Shown piece by piece: positions 8,060-16,871 of a stretch of 64,000 bases of DNA. Within the stretch, counting starts at the first letter, position 1. Every line of letters starts with the position of its first letter. Where the stretch lies: assembly GCA_963539215.1 (NCBI GenBank), contig CAUTJT010000005.1, positions 40,059 through 104,058 of the forward strand. Direction: 5' to 3'. Made by a program: the position numbers and the translations under genes. Source of the DNA: CAURNT01 sp963539215 (lineage in GTDB: Bacteria > Fusobacteriota > Fusobacteriia > Fusobacteriales > Leptotrichiaceae). The notes beneath the pieces were generated by a model. The model saw only the letters and a program-made list of their open reading frames with translations. It was not told where the DNA came from and searched no databases.

Positions 8060-8428
8060 CTATACTTCTAAATATATACCTTTATTTCTTAAATTTTCTA
8101 TGCAATCAGCCAAATATTCAACATTATGTTCTTCGTAAATTGGATTTCCTATAATCTCCTCTTTAAGATTATCGTATTTTTCTGCTGTCCTTCCTCTATA
8201 ATTTTTATCTTTCCATTCCAAAGAAACATTATATCCTCTTTTTTCCATCTCCTCCATAACCAATATATGGTAAACAAAAAGATGATATGGGGAATATGTA
8301 AACACATAATCCACAGTTTGATGTTTCTTTTTCCATCCATTACCCCTTAGAGCACAACATTCCCTATGTTGTCCAAGAAGCTGATTTTTGGGCAATAAAT
8401 GGATAAGGTTTTCATGCCATAGTCTCAT
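8060..8428 (-). CDS. Pyrimidine-dimer DNA glycosylase-like protein (TIGR02328 type, T4 endonuclease V fold)
   Basis: A 122-residue protein starting MRLWHENLI with LLGQHRECCALRGNGW at 21-36, the conserved block of small proteins related to T4 endonuclease V. Those proteins cut at the glycosyl bond of UV-induced pyrimidine dimers; activity of this short subfamily is not, to my knowledge, well tested. The conserved HRE/LRG residues and a later KKHQTVDYVF block are intact. The start is one base after the stop of the DUF1722 gene, so they form a two-gene unit. Confidence 0.72.
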   Translation of the reverse strand: MRLWHENLIHLLPKNQLLGQHRECCALRGNGWKKKHQTVDYVFTYSPYHLFVYHILVMEEMEKRGYNVSLEWKDKNYRGRTAEKYDNLKEEIIGNPIYEEHNVEYLADCIENLRNKGIYLEV

Positions 8429-8429
8429 A

Positions 8430-8831
8430 TTATTCTCCTATTAACAAAATTGATTTTTTTAAATATTCATTAGGGTATTTCTTTAGTAGAGTATTAACGT
8501 ATTCAATTACAATATTTTGATTATATTTACCTTCCATATATCCATTTAATATATTAAATAATACCTGTTTTTCAATTGTACTTGCATCTTTTTTAAAATA
8601 TCCCCATATATGAAGAACAGCATTACTAAAATCTTTTTTGCTCTCCTCCATATCTTTTGTTTCTTGTATTTTTTTATTTAGCCACAAAACATCTAATTCT
8701 TTTCCTTTCAAGTACTCTCTTATCTCCAAATAAACTTTATGCGATTTACTTAGTACAAAATATTTATTTTTTGACCATAACTCTTCACATTCTTTTCTTA
8801 CATTTTTATATATCATAAACTCTTCTTTCAA
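8430..8831 (-). CDS. DUF1722 (YbgA-type) protein
   Basis: 133 residues. The C-terminal two thirds fit the DUF1722 pattern: NAVLHIWGYFKK at 70-81, EKQVLFNILNGYMEGK, then LLKKYPNEYLKKSILL. In many bacteria this domain is fused behind DUF523 or stands alone beside photolyase (E. coli ybgA-phr). Here its partner is a pyrimidine-dimer glycosylase-like gene one base downstream, which strengthens a DNA-damage link. The N-terminus MKEEFMIYKN may start at Met1 or Met6. Molecular function unknown. Confidence 0.7.
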   Translation of the reverse strand: MKEEFMIYKNVRKECEELWSKNKYFVLSKSHKVYLEIREYLKGKELDVLWLNKKIQETKDMEESKKDFSNAVLHIWGYFKKDASTIEKQVLFNILNGYMEGKYNQNIVIEYVNTLLKKYPNEYLKKSILLIGE

Positions 8832-9022
8832 AATATTTAAACTAAAATAAATTCCATATAATGTATTATCATTTAGCCCTTTATTAATAATATTTAAATT
8901 TTTTATTTAGATAATGTATAAATTAATATCCTACATTACTATATGTTAAAGTTGGCTACAATATAAAGAATTTTAATTACTATAACCTCTTCATATTAAT
9001 ATTTATAACCCACTATTTCCAC

Positions 9023-9054
9023 AAAAGCCTCCCATCAATGATGAGAGGCTTTTT
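9023..9054. terminator. Bidirectional terminator-like hairpin
   Basis: AAAAGCCTC and GAGGCTTTT form a 9-bp stem around a 13-base loop; the plus side ends in five T and the minus side in four. It separates the DUF1722 unit from the SIR2 unit. Confidence 0.6.
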
Positions 9055-9137
9055 ACCCAATTTACCTCAATTTAACAAATTCATTTAGAATCTACTTTTA
9101 GTAATTTTTATAGTATTACTCATGAGATTTTTTTCCT

Positions 9138-9179
9138 AAAAAATGTTGAAAAAGTGTATTTCCAAAAGTTTTTCAACAT
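9138..9179 (-). terminator. Probable terminator of the SIR2-like transcript
   Basis: Minus strand: ATGTTGAAAAA and TTTTTCAACAT form a perfect 11-bp stem (plus coordinates 9143-9153 and 9169-9179), followed directly by a T run (A run at 9138-9142 on plus). Confidence 0.6.
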
Positions 9180-9357
9180 AAGCATATTTTATTACTTTAT
9201 TCCAACTCTTCATATAAAACCTGCTATTATTATAAAATAAGCATTTACAGGACTTTCATCTGCACTCATTTTATAATTTTACAGTTTTTATAGATGTTTT
9301 ATGATCAAAATACTTCAAAATTACTTCATGATACTTCAAATGGATTATCTTTGATTA

Positions 9358-10839
9358 TTATATTCTGTTTATCTTATCAAGTATATAATCAATCCATAGT
9401 TTATTCTCAATATTTCTTTGATTATCTACATTACAAACTGTTATGTTTTCTATTTTTTCGATGATGAGTCGTTCTATGATTTGTTCCTTTGAGGCATTCT
9501 TATCTACTATTATTACGTTTTTATCATCATCATTAACCAATGTTCTTATAATGCCGTTAATGTGCTCATCGTCTTTATTAAATCCGAATCCTACTATAAC
9601 AATATAATCAGTTTCTTTCCAATCTCTATATAAATCTACATATTCACAAGATTTGAAAATAGAAGTCATAGGTTTTGTTCCACTTTGAGTAAAAAGTAAC
9701 GGAACAATAAATTTACCACTCAAATTCTCTTTTGTATCTATTTTATTTAAATATGGATCATACCACTGAGCCACAGAACCGTTTAAATAGGTAATGTCTT
9801 CCTTAAGTTTTTCTATAATTATCTTATTATAATTTGTTGTTGCAATCTTAGCGACTTCTATACTCGATTTTTCAATGCTATCCTTCAAATCATCATAGTA
9901 CCCCCTATTAGTTATATTCAACGGAGGATTCTGCTCTATATAATTTTTGACAGTCAACAAAAATATAGATATCTTACAAAACTTTGCCCACTCATTTTTA
10001 GGACAATACAAATAATGCCAATTAGAATCAATTAAAGATTTATAATCTAATACCGATGAAAAAATATCTTCTAGTATATACTTCGCAAAATATACTATTT
10101 TTGACTGATCATCTAAAGACTCCATATTTACACTTTTAAAATTATCATATAAATACTCTAACCCAATCACTCCTGCTGATTGATAATTTAACCTTAGAAC
10201 CTCTCCTATATCATCAAATAAATCAATTTCTTCGTCTTTTTTCTTAAAAATATTATCATTAATATTTTTGACCAAACTGGACCCTAATGCACCAATTTGC
10301 AGTTGTAAAATTGAAACAATAATTTTTTTAAGTTCTGATTGCAGATTGCTGCGCAGTTCTTTCCCTTTATAAATTAATAAAAGCGCAGAAAAATAATGAC
10401 TCTTAAAGATCTTATTTCCTTCATTTAAGACTGGATTAAATGATACGCTATTATTCAATTGACAATCGCTTACCTTTCTTTTCAACATATTATATATTAT
10501 TTCATCTATATTCCCTATATGCTTTTTTCCTTTTTCAGCATAAGAGTCAAAAGCGTTCAAATTGCTAATGATATATTCACGTTTATGTTCAAGAGTATCT
10601 TTTACTATATTCTCAATTACAGATTTCCCATATGTACTTACACTTCTTGTTTCATAATCCTCTGGCAACCAATTTCCTGCATACTTAGTTGTATTATTTA
10701 TGGAATCCCTCATTTCAATAAATTCTTTTTTACTAATAGATACATCTTGTCTAAAAATATCTAAAGCAAACTTTCCACCTGTGGGTAGACCATAACAAAT
10801 CTCTGCTCCTGCACCAAACAAAAACCCTATTTTTACCAT
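9358..10839 (-). CDS. SIR2-like protein, probable NAD-dependent defence effector
   Basis: 493 residues, cytoplasmic, no membrane segment. SIR2-type landmarks are split between the ends: a nucleotide loop GFLFGAGAE at 5-13 followed by YGLPTGG; ATTNYN at 333-338 (the NID-like motif, usually TTNYD); YLNGSVAQW at 351-359, where related proteins usually have a catalytic His (LHGS); and VIVGFGFNKDDEHING at 414-429, the standard C-terminal strand-loop. A helical insert of about 300 residues lies between. Standalone SIR2-like proteins in defence islands often deplete NAD on phage infection (Thoeris ThsA, DSR1/2). A small Xre gene lies 130 bp upstream on the same strand and a T-rich terminator follows. 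NADase activity and a defence role are inferred; the Asn353 substitution is a caution. Confidence 0.72.
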   Translation of the reverse strand: MVKIGFLFGAGAEICYGLPTGGKFALDIFRQDVSISKKEFIEMRDSINNTTKYAGNWLPEDYETRSVSTYGKSVIENIVKDTLEHKREYIISNLNAFDSYAEKGKKHIGNIDEIIYNMLKRKVSDCQLNNSVSFNPVLNEGNKIFKSHYFSALLLIYKGKELRSNLQSELKKIIVSILQLQIGALGSSLVKNINDNIFKKKDEEIDLFDDIGEVLRLNYQSAGVIGLEYLYDNFKSVNMESLDDQSKIVYFAKYILEDIFSSVLDYKSLIDSNWHYLYCPKNEWAKFCKISIFLLTVKNYIEQNPPLNITNRGYYDDLKDSIEKSSIEVAKIATTNYNKIIIEKLKEDITYLNGSVAQWYDPYLNKIDTKENLSGKFIVPLLFTQSGTKPMTSIFKSCEYVDLYRDWKETDYIVIVGFGFNKDDEHINGIIRTLVNDDDKNVIIVDKNASKEQIIERLIIEKIENITVCNVDNQRNIENKLWIDYILDKINRI

Positions 10840-10970
10840 AAATCCTCCTATTTTCTAATCCTTAGGTGATATTATTAAATATCATCCAGCCAAAAATTCA
10901 AAAATACTTTCCACTTTTATTTCCACTTGCTTATCCTCTCTATAGCTATTTCCTTGCTTTATTTTACTTC

Positions 10971-11168
10971 CTATACGAATTCCATAATATCATCTAAGCT
11001 ATAATCCAATACCTTACAGATTTCCCCAAGGACTTTCACAGTAACATTCTCATTTTTATTGAGTTTATTGATTATGTATGTACTGACACCTGCAAGTTCT
11101 GACAATTCTTTCTTCTTCATATTCCTATCCAGCAGAATGTGCCATAGTTTTTTATAATTAGCTTTCAT
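10971..11168 (-). CDS. Small Xre/Cro-type HTH regulator
   Basis: 65 residues from the ATG at 11168, chosen over an upstream in-frame start (11225) because GAGGGTGG sits just before it and the helix-turn-helix then begins near the N-terminus. The HTH runs through KKKELSELAGVSTYIINKL, and the end (VLGEICKVLDYSLDDIMEFV) is typical of small Cro-like proteins found with restriction-modification and defence genes. It is upstream of the SIR2-like gene on the same strand, so it likely represses or times it. Confidence 0.82.
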   Translation of the reverse strand: MKANYKKLWHILLDRNMKKKELSELAGVSTYIINKLNKNENVTVKVLGEICKVLDYSLDDIMEFV

Positions 11169-11257
11169 GATAAACCCACCCTCTACGAATATATAAAAAC
11201 CTCTCACATTATAACATAATTTCAAATTAAAATATAGCGATAACTCTATATTTGAAG

Positions 11258-12477
11258 TGTAAAGTTTGAAATGCCTAAAAAATTTTTATTTTAATTTTTT
11301 TGTAAACCCCAAATACTCATTTTTATATTTTATTTTTTTTATAAATATGATATCATAATTTTAAAGATTTATTATATGTCATTATAATAATATCTTCTGA
11401 TTCGATTTCCTCTATAGATAGTTTGTTAAGAATGATTTTAGAAAATCTTTCTTTAAATAACTCTATAAGGAATTTATTTTTATATTTAGGTTTATACATA
11501 CTATTTATATTTAATACTATGAAATTTATATCATCTTGTGAATAATTAGATAAATCTACCCCTTTAGGTATATATCTCCTTAATATTCTATGTATATTTT
11601 CAACATTTCCTTTTTGATACGGTTTACCTGCTTCACAATAAAATATTTTAAATCTTCTTGTGTAAGAATCATAAATACTTTTTGTTATTATTTCATGATT
11701 TAAAAACTCACTACCTTGATCTGCTAAAAGTACTCCAAACAACCTTTTAAAATTCTTATGTCCTATTCTTTTCTCTATCCAATCAAATACTTTAGCAACA
11801 CTTGTTGGATACTTATTCTTTATTTTAAAAATTAATACAAATTGTATACTCGGAATAAACATTATAAATAAATATATATTAGATCCTTTTATCCCTTCAA
11901 ATAAATCTATTTCAGTTATTATAGAATTATTGTTTTCTTGTTATATTTAATAACTCCTTTTTTTACCCAGTTATATATTGTTTGCCTACTTAAAGTTTTA
12001 TTAAATTTCCTATATATCATTGCCACTATATGTGGTATAGGTTGATTTTTATTTAAACATTTACTAACAAAGTCCAAGAATAATATTTGCTTACTACCTG
12101 CACCTCTCTTATTTCTTTTATCATAGTCTTTTTGTGCATACTTACTATCATATACAACATAATCATAGGTACAAGTATTTCTTTTAAACTTATAGCATTT
12201 ATTACAAACTTTAGGATTTTATTTAAAAGATTACATATATGTTCTTCTATAGAAGATATATGAGTAATAGTTTTAGAATTTAATAGTAAGTGTTTTCTAT
12301 TATTAACTTCTCTCAATATAGTTTTATAGTCATGTTTAAGTATTTTTGATATTTCCATTATACTTTTACCCTCTTGTAAATAAATTTCAATTCTAAACCT
12401 ATCATCGTGTTTCAATTACATTACAGCTTCATTCTAATTTTAGGCATTTCTAATTTTTTTTGCATTTGAGGTTTACA
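11258..12477 (-). mobile_element. Degenerate IS30-family insertion sequence
   Basis: About 1.2 kb holding a broken IS30-type transposase. Probable imperfect terminal inverted repeats: TGTAAAGTTTGAAATGCC at 11258-11275 and, reversed at the right end, TGTAAACCTCAAATGC (12477-12462). A second copy of each sub-motif lies just inside: TGTAAACCCCAAAT at 11301 and the reverse of GAAATGCCTAAAA at 12439-12451. Exact edges and target duplication are uncertain. Confidence 0.6.
11353..12415 (-). pseudogene. IS30-family transposase, frameshifted
   Basis: Three blocks in different frames. 12053-12415 gives the N-terminal HTH_38-like part (HDDRFRIEIYLQEGKSIMEI, then TILREVNNRK) and drifts out of frame in its second half. 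The middle (about 11863-11990) holds EIDLFEGIKGSN, covering the first catalytic Asp. 11353-11862 carries the core: LADQGSEF (second Asp) and KGNVENIHRILRRYIPKG (catalytic Glu), matching IS30 spacing. Several frameshifts make it inactive. Confidence 0.82.
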
Positions 12478-12906
12478 ATTTAAGATTTTTTAATAGCTTG
12501 TATACCTTAATTTTAGAGGGTTATTGATTATATTGTCAATATTTAAGTAAAACAATTTAAAAAATAAGAGCCTTGAAACCCTTATTTTTAAAGTGTTTTA
12601 TTTATATTGCAATTGTAATATTTGTGCAGAATTAAATTTGAAATACAAAGTCATTTTAAAAAATTATTTTCTACATTCTTATTCAATCACAAATCTACAT
12701 TCTTATATTATCACAAACAGGTTTGTTGATATTTTTCAATATTTTTTTCTTTTGTTAAAAAATCTACCTCCAAACTGTTTTTATTTTTTCTGTCCAGTTT
12801 ATTAGTACATGTTCTATTTATACTATGTTAGCTTAATTATTTTATTTTAAAAATATTATATCTAAAGAACAACAATTAATATCAATGATCCTAATTAATT
12901 CTTATT
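12478..12906. other. 429-bp gene-free stretch between the IS remnant and guaA
   Basis: Very AT-rich. A 70-codon open frame on the plus strand (12593-12805) is low-complexity with no RBS and was not accepted. Contains the guaA terminator at 12560-12589. Confidence 0.6.
12560..12589 (-). terminator. Terminator of the guaB-guaA transcript
   Basis: AAAAATAAG/CTTATTTTT stem with a 12-base loop; on the minus strand it runs into TTTTTTAAA. It is the first strong hairpin after the guaA stop (12907). Confidence 0.5.
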
Positions 12907-14445
12907 CTACTCCCACTCTATAGTTGCAGGCGGTTTAGAAGATATATCATAGGTTAATCTATTTATTCCTTTTACTTCATTTAATATTCTATTTGATACT
13001 TTTTCTAAGAATTCATAAGGAAGACGTGACCAAGTAGCTGTCATAAAGTCTATAGTATTTGCTGATCTTAAAACTGCTGTATATTCATAAGTTCTTTCAT
13101 CTCCCATAACCCCTACTGATTTAACTGGAAGTAGTACAACAAATGCTTGACTTACCTTACTGTATAGTCCTTCTTTTCTTAATTCTTCTATAAATATATC
13201 ATCTGCTTCACGTAATATATCTGCTTTTTCCTTAGTAACTTCACCTAATATTCTAATACCAAGTCCAGGCCCTGGGAATGGATGTCTATCAACCATATAA
13301 TCAGGTATTCCTAATTCTCTTCCTACTTTTCTTACTTCATCTTTAAATAATTCTCTTAAAGGTTCAAGTAATTTAAAGTTTAAATCTTCAGGAAGACCTC
13401 CAACATTATGATGTGATTTTATAGTTACAGAAGGTCCTTTAACAGATACTGATTCTATAACATCTGGATAAATTGTTCCTTGCGCTAAAAATTCAGCATC
13501 TTTTAATTTACTAGCTTCTTCATTAAATACTTCTATAAACTCTTTTCCTATAATTTTTCTTTTTTCTTCAGGATCTTCTACACCTTTAAGTTTACTTAAA
13601 AATCTTTCTTCTGCATTTACACACTTAATATTCATATCAAAATTTTGAGCATATATGTCCATTACATGTTTAGCTTCATTTTTTCTAAGTAATCCAGTAT
13701 CTACAAATATACATGTTAATTGTTTACCTATAGCCTTATTAATAAGCATAGCTGCAACTGATGAATCTACTCCCCCTGAAAGACCAAGTATTACTTTTTT
13801 ATCTCCTACTTTTTCTTTTATTTCCTTAACTGTTGTCTCAATATAGTTTTCCATAGACCAATTCTTTTGAGCTCCTGCTATTTCAAAAACAAAGTTTTTT
13901 AACATTTCAAAACCATGTTCAGAATGTGTAACTTCTGGATGATATTGAAAAGCATATATTTTTTTATCTCTATTTTCTATAGCAGCTATAGAAGAATCTG
14001 TATGTGCAACTATTTCAAAACCTTCTGCCATTTTATTTACATGATCTGCATGACTCATCCAAACTATAGTATTATTAGGAATATTCTTAAAAATTGGACT
14101 ATCTTTTTTATCTAATTCAAGACTTGCCTTACCAAATTCTTGCTTATCTGCTCTTTCTACTTCACCACCATGTAAATGTGTTATTAATTGCATACCATAA
14201 CAAAGCCCAAGTATAGGTATATTAGCATCAAATATTTTCTTATCTAATGTAGGTGCTCCTTTTGCATAAACAGAAGCAGGCCCACCTGATAAAATTATAC
14301 CTTTAGGTTTTCTTTCTAATATCTTATCTATATCTTCATGAAATGGTACTACTTCAGCATAAACTCCCATTTCTCTTACTCTTCTTGCTATTAATTGATT
14401 ATATTGTGAACCAAAATCAAGTATAACAATAGAACTGTTTTTCAT
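12907..14445 (-). CDS. guaA: GMP synthase (glutamine-hydrolysing)
   Basis: Converts XMP to GMP with glutamine and ATP, the last step of guanine nucleotide synthesis. 512 residues, normal. N-terminal class I glutamine amidotransferase: ILSGGPASVY, GLCYGMQ with the nucleophilic Cys, and FQYHPEVTHS with the His/Glu of the triad. The ATP pyrophosphatase P-loop LGLSGGVDSS is near 220-229, and the C-terminal dimerisation domain ends PPATIEWE as in other GuaA. It follows guaB by 11 bp with a GGAGG site, so the two are co-expressed. Confidence 0.97.
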   Translation of the reverse strand: MKNSSIVILDFGSQYNQLIARRVREMGVYAEVVPFHEDIDKILERKPKGIILSGGPASVYAKGAPTLDKKIFDANIPILGLCYGMQLITHLHGGEVERADKQEFGKASLELDKKDSPIFKNIPNNTIVWMSHADHVNKMAEGFEIVAHTDSSIAAIENRDKKIYAFQYHPEVTHSEHGFEMLKNFVFEIAGAQKNWSMENYIETTVKEIKEKVGDKKVILGLSGGVDSSVAAMLINKAIGKQLTCIFVDTGLLRKNEAKHVMDIYAQNFDMNIKCVNAEERFLSKLKGVEDPEEKRKIIGKEFIEVFNEEASKLKDAEFLAQGTIYPDVIESVSVKGPSVTIKSHHNVGGLPEDLNFKLLEPLRELFKDEVRKVGRELGIPDYMVDRHPFPGPGLGIRILGEVTKEKADILREADDIFIEELRKEGLYSKVSQAFVVLLPVKSVGVMGDERTYEYTAVLRSANTIDFMTATWSRLPYEFLEKVSNRILNEVKGINRLTYDISSKPPATIEWE

Positions 14446-14456
14446 TAAATTTCCTC

Positions 14457-15920
14457 CTATTTAGAATAGTTTGGCGCTTCCTTTGTTATTGTAATATCAT
14501 GAGGATGACTTTCAATTAATCCTGCACCTGTTATTTTTACAAATTTTGAGTTTTCTTGTAATTCTTTTATAGTTGCACATCCACAGTATCCCATACCTGC
14601 TCTTATTCCACCAGCAAGTTGGAATATTACATCTTTTAAAGATCCCTTGTATGCAATTCTACCTTCTATTCCTTCTGGGACTAATTTAGAACTATCTTCT
14701 TCTCCAGCTTGAAAATATCTATCTTTAGAACCTCTTTTCATTGCAGCTATAGATCCCATTCCTACATACATTTTATATTTTCTTCCTTCATATATCATTT
14801 CTTCACCTGGAGCTTCTTTAGTTCCTGCAAGTAATCCACCAAGCATGACACAATCTGCACCTGCTGCTAAAGCTTTAACTATATCTCCTGATAATTTTAT
14901 TCCACCATCAGCAATTACTCCTATACCTTGACTTTTACAATATTCATATACATCATTAACCGCTGTTAATTGTGGAACTCCTACACCTGCAACAACACGA
15001 GTTGTACAAATAGAACCAGGTCCTACCCCAACTTTTACAGCTGACACTCCAGCTTCTATTAAATCTTTAGCCGCTTCAGCTGTTACAATATTTCCACCTA
15101 TTATTTCAAGATCAGGGAAAGCTTTTTTTATCTCTTTTACTTTATTTATAACACCTTGAGAATGTCCATGAGCTGAATCTACAGTTATTATATCAACTCC
15201 AGCTTTAACTAAAGCTCTAATTCTATCTACAGTATCTGATGATATACCTACAGCTGCACCACATCTTAACTTACCTGTTTCATCTTTACAAGCATTAGGA
15301 TACTGTATTAAATTATCTATATCTTTTATAGTTATTAAACCTTTTAAGTATCCAAAATCATCTGTAATAGGTAATTTTTCTATTCTATTTTCTAATAATA
15401 TATTTTTAGCTTCTTCTAATGTTGTGCCAACAGGAGCTGTTATCAATTCTTCCTTAGTCATTATATCTTCAACTAATTGATCCATATTTTTTCTATATTT
15501 GATATCTCTATTAGTTATTATACCTATTAATTTCCCATCAGACTCTACTACTGGAAGACCTGATATTTTATATCTTTTCATCAAAGATTCAGCATCTTTT
15601 ACCATACTTTCTTTATTAAGAGTTATAGGATTTGTAATCATTCCACTTTCTGATCTTTTTACTTTTTCTACCTCAGCTGCCTGTTCTTCTATAGACATAT
15701 TTTTATGAATAAAGCCAAGTCCACCTTGTCTTGCAATAGCTATAGCAAGTTCTGCTTCTGTTACTGTATCCATAGCAGCACTAAGTATAGGCATATTCAA
15801 TGTTATTTTATTTGTTAATTTAGTCTTAAGACTTACAGTATTTGGTAATACATCAGATTTTGCTGGAATTAATAAAACATCATCAAATGTATATCCTTCT
15901 TTTACAATTTTCCCTTTCAT
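14457..15920 (-). CDS. guaB: IMP dehydrogenase
   Basis: Oxidises IMP to XMP with NAD, the committed step to GMP. 487 residues, the usual length, with two CBS domains (about 95-205) inserted in the TIM barrel. The active-site loop reads GVGPGSICTTR with the catalytic Cys near 304; DSAHGHS and GGNIVTAEAA are the preceding NAD/IMP loops, and the flap MGSIAAMKRGSKDRYFQ is intact. Has its own promoter at 15960-15987; guaA follows. Confidence 0.97.
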   Translation of the reverse strand: MKGKIVKEGYTFDDVLLIPAKSDVLPNTVSLKTKLTNKITLNMPILSAAMDTVTEAELAIAIARQGGLGFIHKNMSIEEQAAEVEKVKRSESGMITNPITLNKESMVKDAESLMKRYKISGLPVVESDGKLIGIITNRDIKYRKNMDQLVEDIMTKEELITAPVGTTLEEAKNILLENRIEKLPITDDFGYLKGLITIKDIDNLIQYPNACKDETGKLRCGAAVGISSDTVDRIRALVKAGVDIITVDSAHGHSQGVINKVKEIKKAFPDLEIIGGNIVTAEAAKDLIEAGVSAVKVGVGPGSICTTRVVAGVGVPQLTAVNDVYEYCKSQGIGVIADGGIKLSGDIVKALAAGADCVMLGGLLAGTKEAPGEEMIYEGRKYKMYVGMGSIAAMKRGSKDRYFQAGEEDSSKLVPEGIEGRIAYKGSLKDVIFQLAGGIRAGMGYCGCATIKELQENSKFVKITGAGLIESHPHDITITKEAPNYSK

Positions 15921-15959
15921 CTCTCCTCCTGTATGTTATTTTGTTATATAATTTTCGTT

Positions 15960-15987
15960 ATTATATCATAGAAATTTTTAATTGTAA
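15960..15987 (-). promoter_or_regulatory. Promoter for guaB-guaA
   Basis: Minus strand TTACAA, 16-bp spacer, TATAAT, 40 bp before the guaB start. No purine riboswitch-like structure was seen in the short leader. Confidence 0.55.
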
Positions 15988-16055
15988 ATTAATATTTATG
16001 CATATTGAAATAAAATTTAATAATAGAGTTTAAACATTATAGTTCATTTAAAAAT

Positions 16056-16081
16056 AATAGTAGTTGTAAACAACTACTATT
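16056..16081 (-). terminator. Terminator at the end of the uppP-to-map operon
   Basis: AATAGTAGTTGT and ACAACTACTATT form a 12-bp stem with a very short loop, followed on the minus strand by ATTTTT. It begins 10 bp after the map stop. Confidence 0.75.
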
Positions 16082-16091
16082 ACTTTATTAT

Positions 16092-16862
16092 TTATTTTTG
16101 ACTTAATATTAATGGTTTACCATCAACTATTGCTACTGAATGTTCAAAATGAGCAGATCTTTTCTTATCTTGAGTTATTACTGTCCATTGATCTTTCAAT
16201 ATTTTAACCTTAAATGTACCTATATTTACCATAGGTTCAATAGCTATTACCATTCCTTCTTGTAAAACTGTCCCTGTTCCAGGTTTACCATAATTGGGAA
16301 CATAAGGATCTTCATGCATTTCAAATCCTACACCATGACCTGTAAAGTCCCTAACTACAGAAAATCCATTTCTCTCTACATAATTTTGTATAACAGATCC
16401 TATATCTCCAGTAGTATTACCTAAAACAGCAGCTTCTATTCCTAAATCACGTGCTTTTTCTGTAACTTCTAATAATTTTCTTGATTTTTCATCTATCTGT
16501 CCAACCGCAAAAGTCTTAGCTGCATCTCCATAATATCCATCTAATACTGTTACAGTATCTAAAGAAACTATATCTCCTTCTTTTATTATATCCGTTTTAC
16601 TAGGTATACCATGAACAACCTTTTCATTTATAGATATACAAGTTGATGCTGGATATGGAGGATATGGCCATCCTATATCATAACCTTTAGTTCCAGGTAT
16701 TGCTCCTTGTGAAAGAATATATTCTTCACAAATTTTATCTATTTCCCAAGTAGAAACACCTGCTTTAATATATCTAGGTATAATATCTTCATAAAGTCTA
16801 GCTATTATTTCATTTGCTGCTTTTATTTTCTTTATATCCTCTAATGTTTTTATTCTAACCAT
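16092..16862 (-). CDS. map: Methionine aminopeptidase, type I
   Basis: Removes the initiator Met from new proteins. 256 residues, the usual length for a type Ia enzyme without an N-terminal zinc extension. The five metal ligands are visible: Asp in SLDTVTVLDG, Asp in YYGDAAKTF, His in TGHGVG, Glu in AIEPMV and Glu in HFEHSVAI. It lies 9 bp after adk, echoing the adk-map order of ribosomal-protein operons in other bacteria, although no secY or ribosomal genes are present here. Confidence 0.95.
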   Translation of the reverse strand: MVRIKTLEDIKKIKAANEIIARLYEDIIPRYIKAGVSTWEIDKICEEYILSQGAIPGTKGYDIGWPYPPYPASTCISINEKVVHGIPSKTDIIKEGDIVSLDTVTVLDGYYGDAAKTFAVGQIDEKSRKLLEVTEKARDLGIEAAVLGNTTGDIGSVIQNYVERNGFSVVRDFTGHGVGFEMHEDPYVPNYGKPGTGTVLQEGMVIAIEPMVNIGTFKVKILKDQWTVITQDKKRSAHFEHSVAIVDGKPLILSQK

Positions 16863-16871
16863 ATGTCACAC

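Larger units (their letters stand above)
8832..9357. other. 526-bp gene-free stretch between the DUF1722 and SIR2-like genes
   Basis: No supportable ORF. It holds two hairpins listed separately (9023-9053 and 9138-9179) and three TACTTCA direct repeats (9311, 9322, 9332) just beyond the SIR2-like stop. Confidence 0.6.

Noticed and set aside
8126..8350. Short open frames on both strands inside the glycosylase-like gene
   Set aside because: Alternate frames of an identified gene, without RBS.
12593..12805. 70-codon open frame on the plus strand between the IS remnant and guaA
   Set aside because: Low-complexity Phe/Leu/Tyr/Asn content from AT-rich DNA, no RBS, overlaps a terminator hairpin.
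15921..16045. Purine riboswitch before guaB
   Set aside because: Leader of about 35-40 nt after the promoter is too short, and no matching aptamer loops were found.
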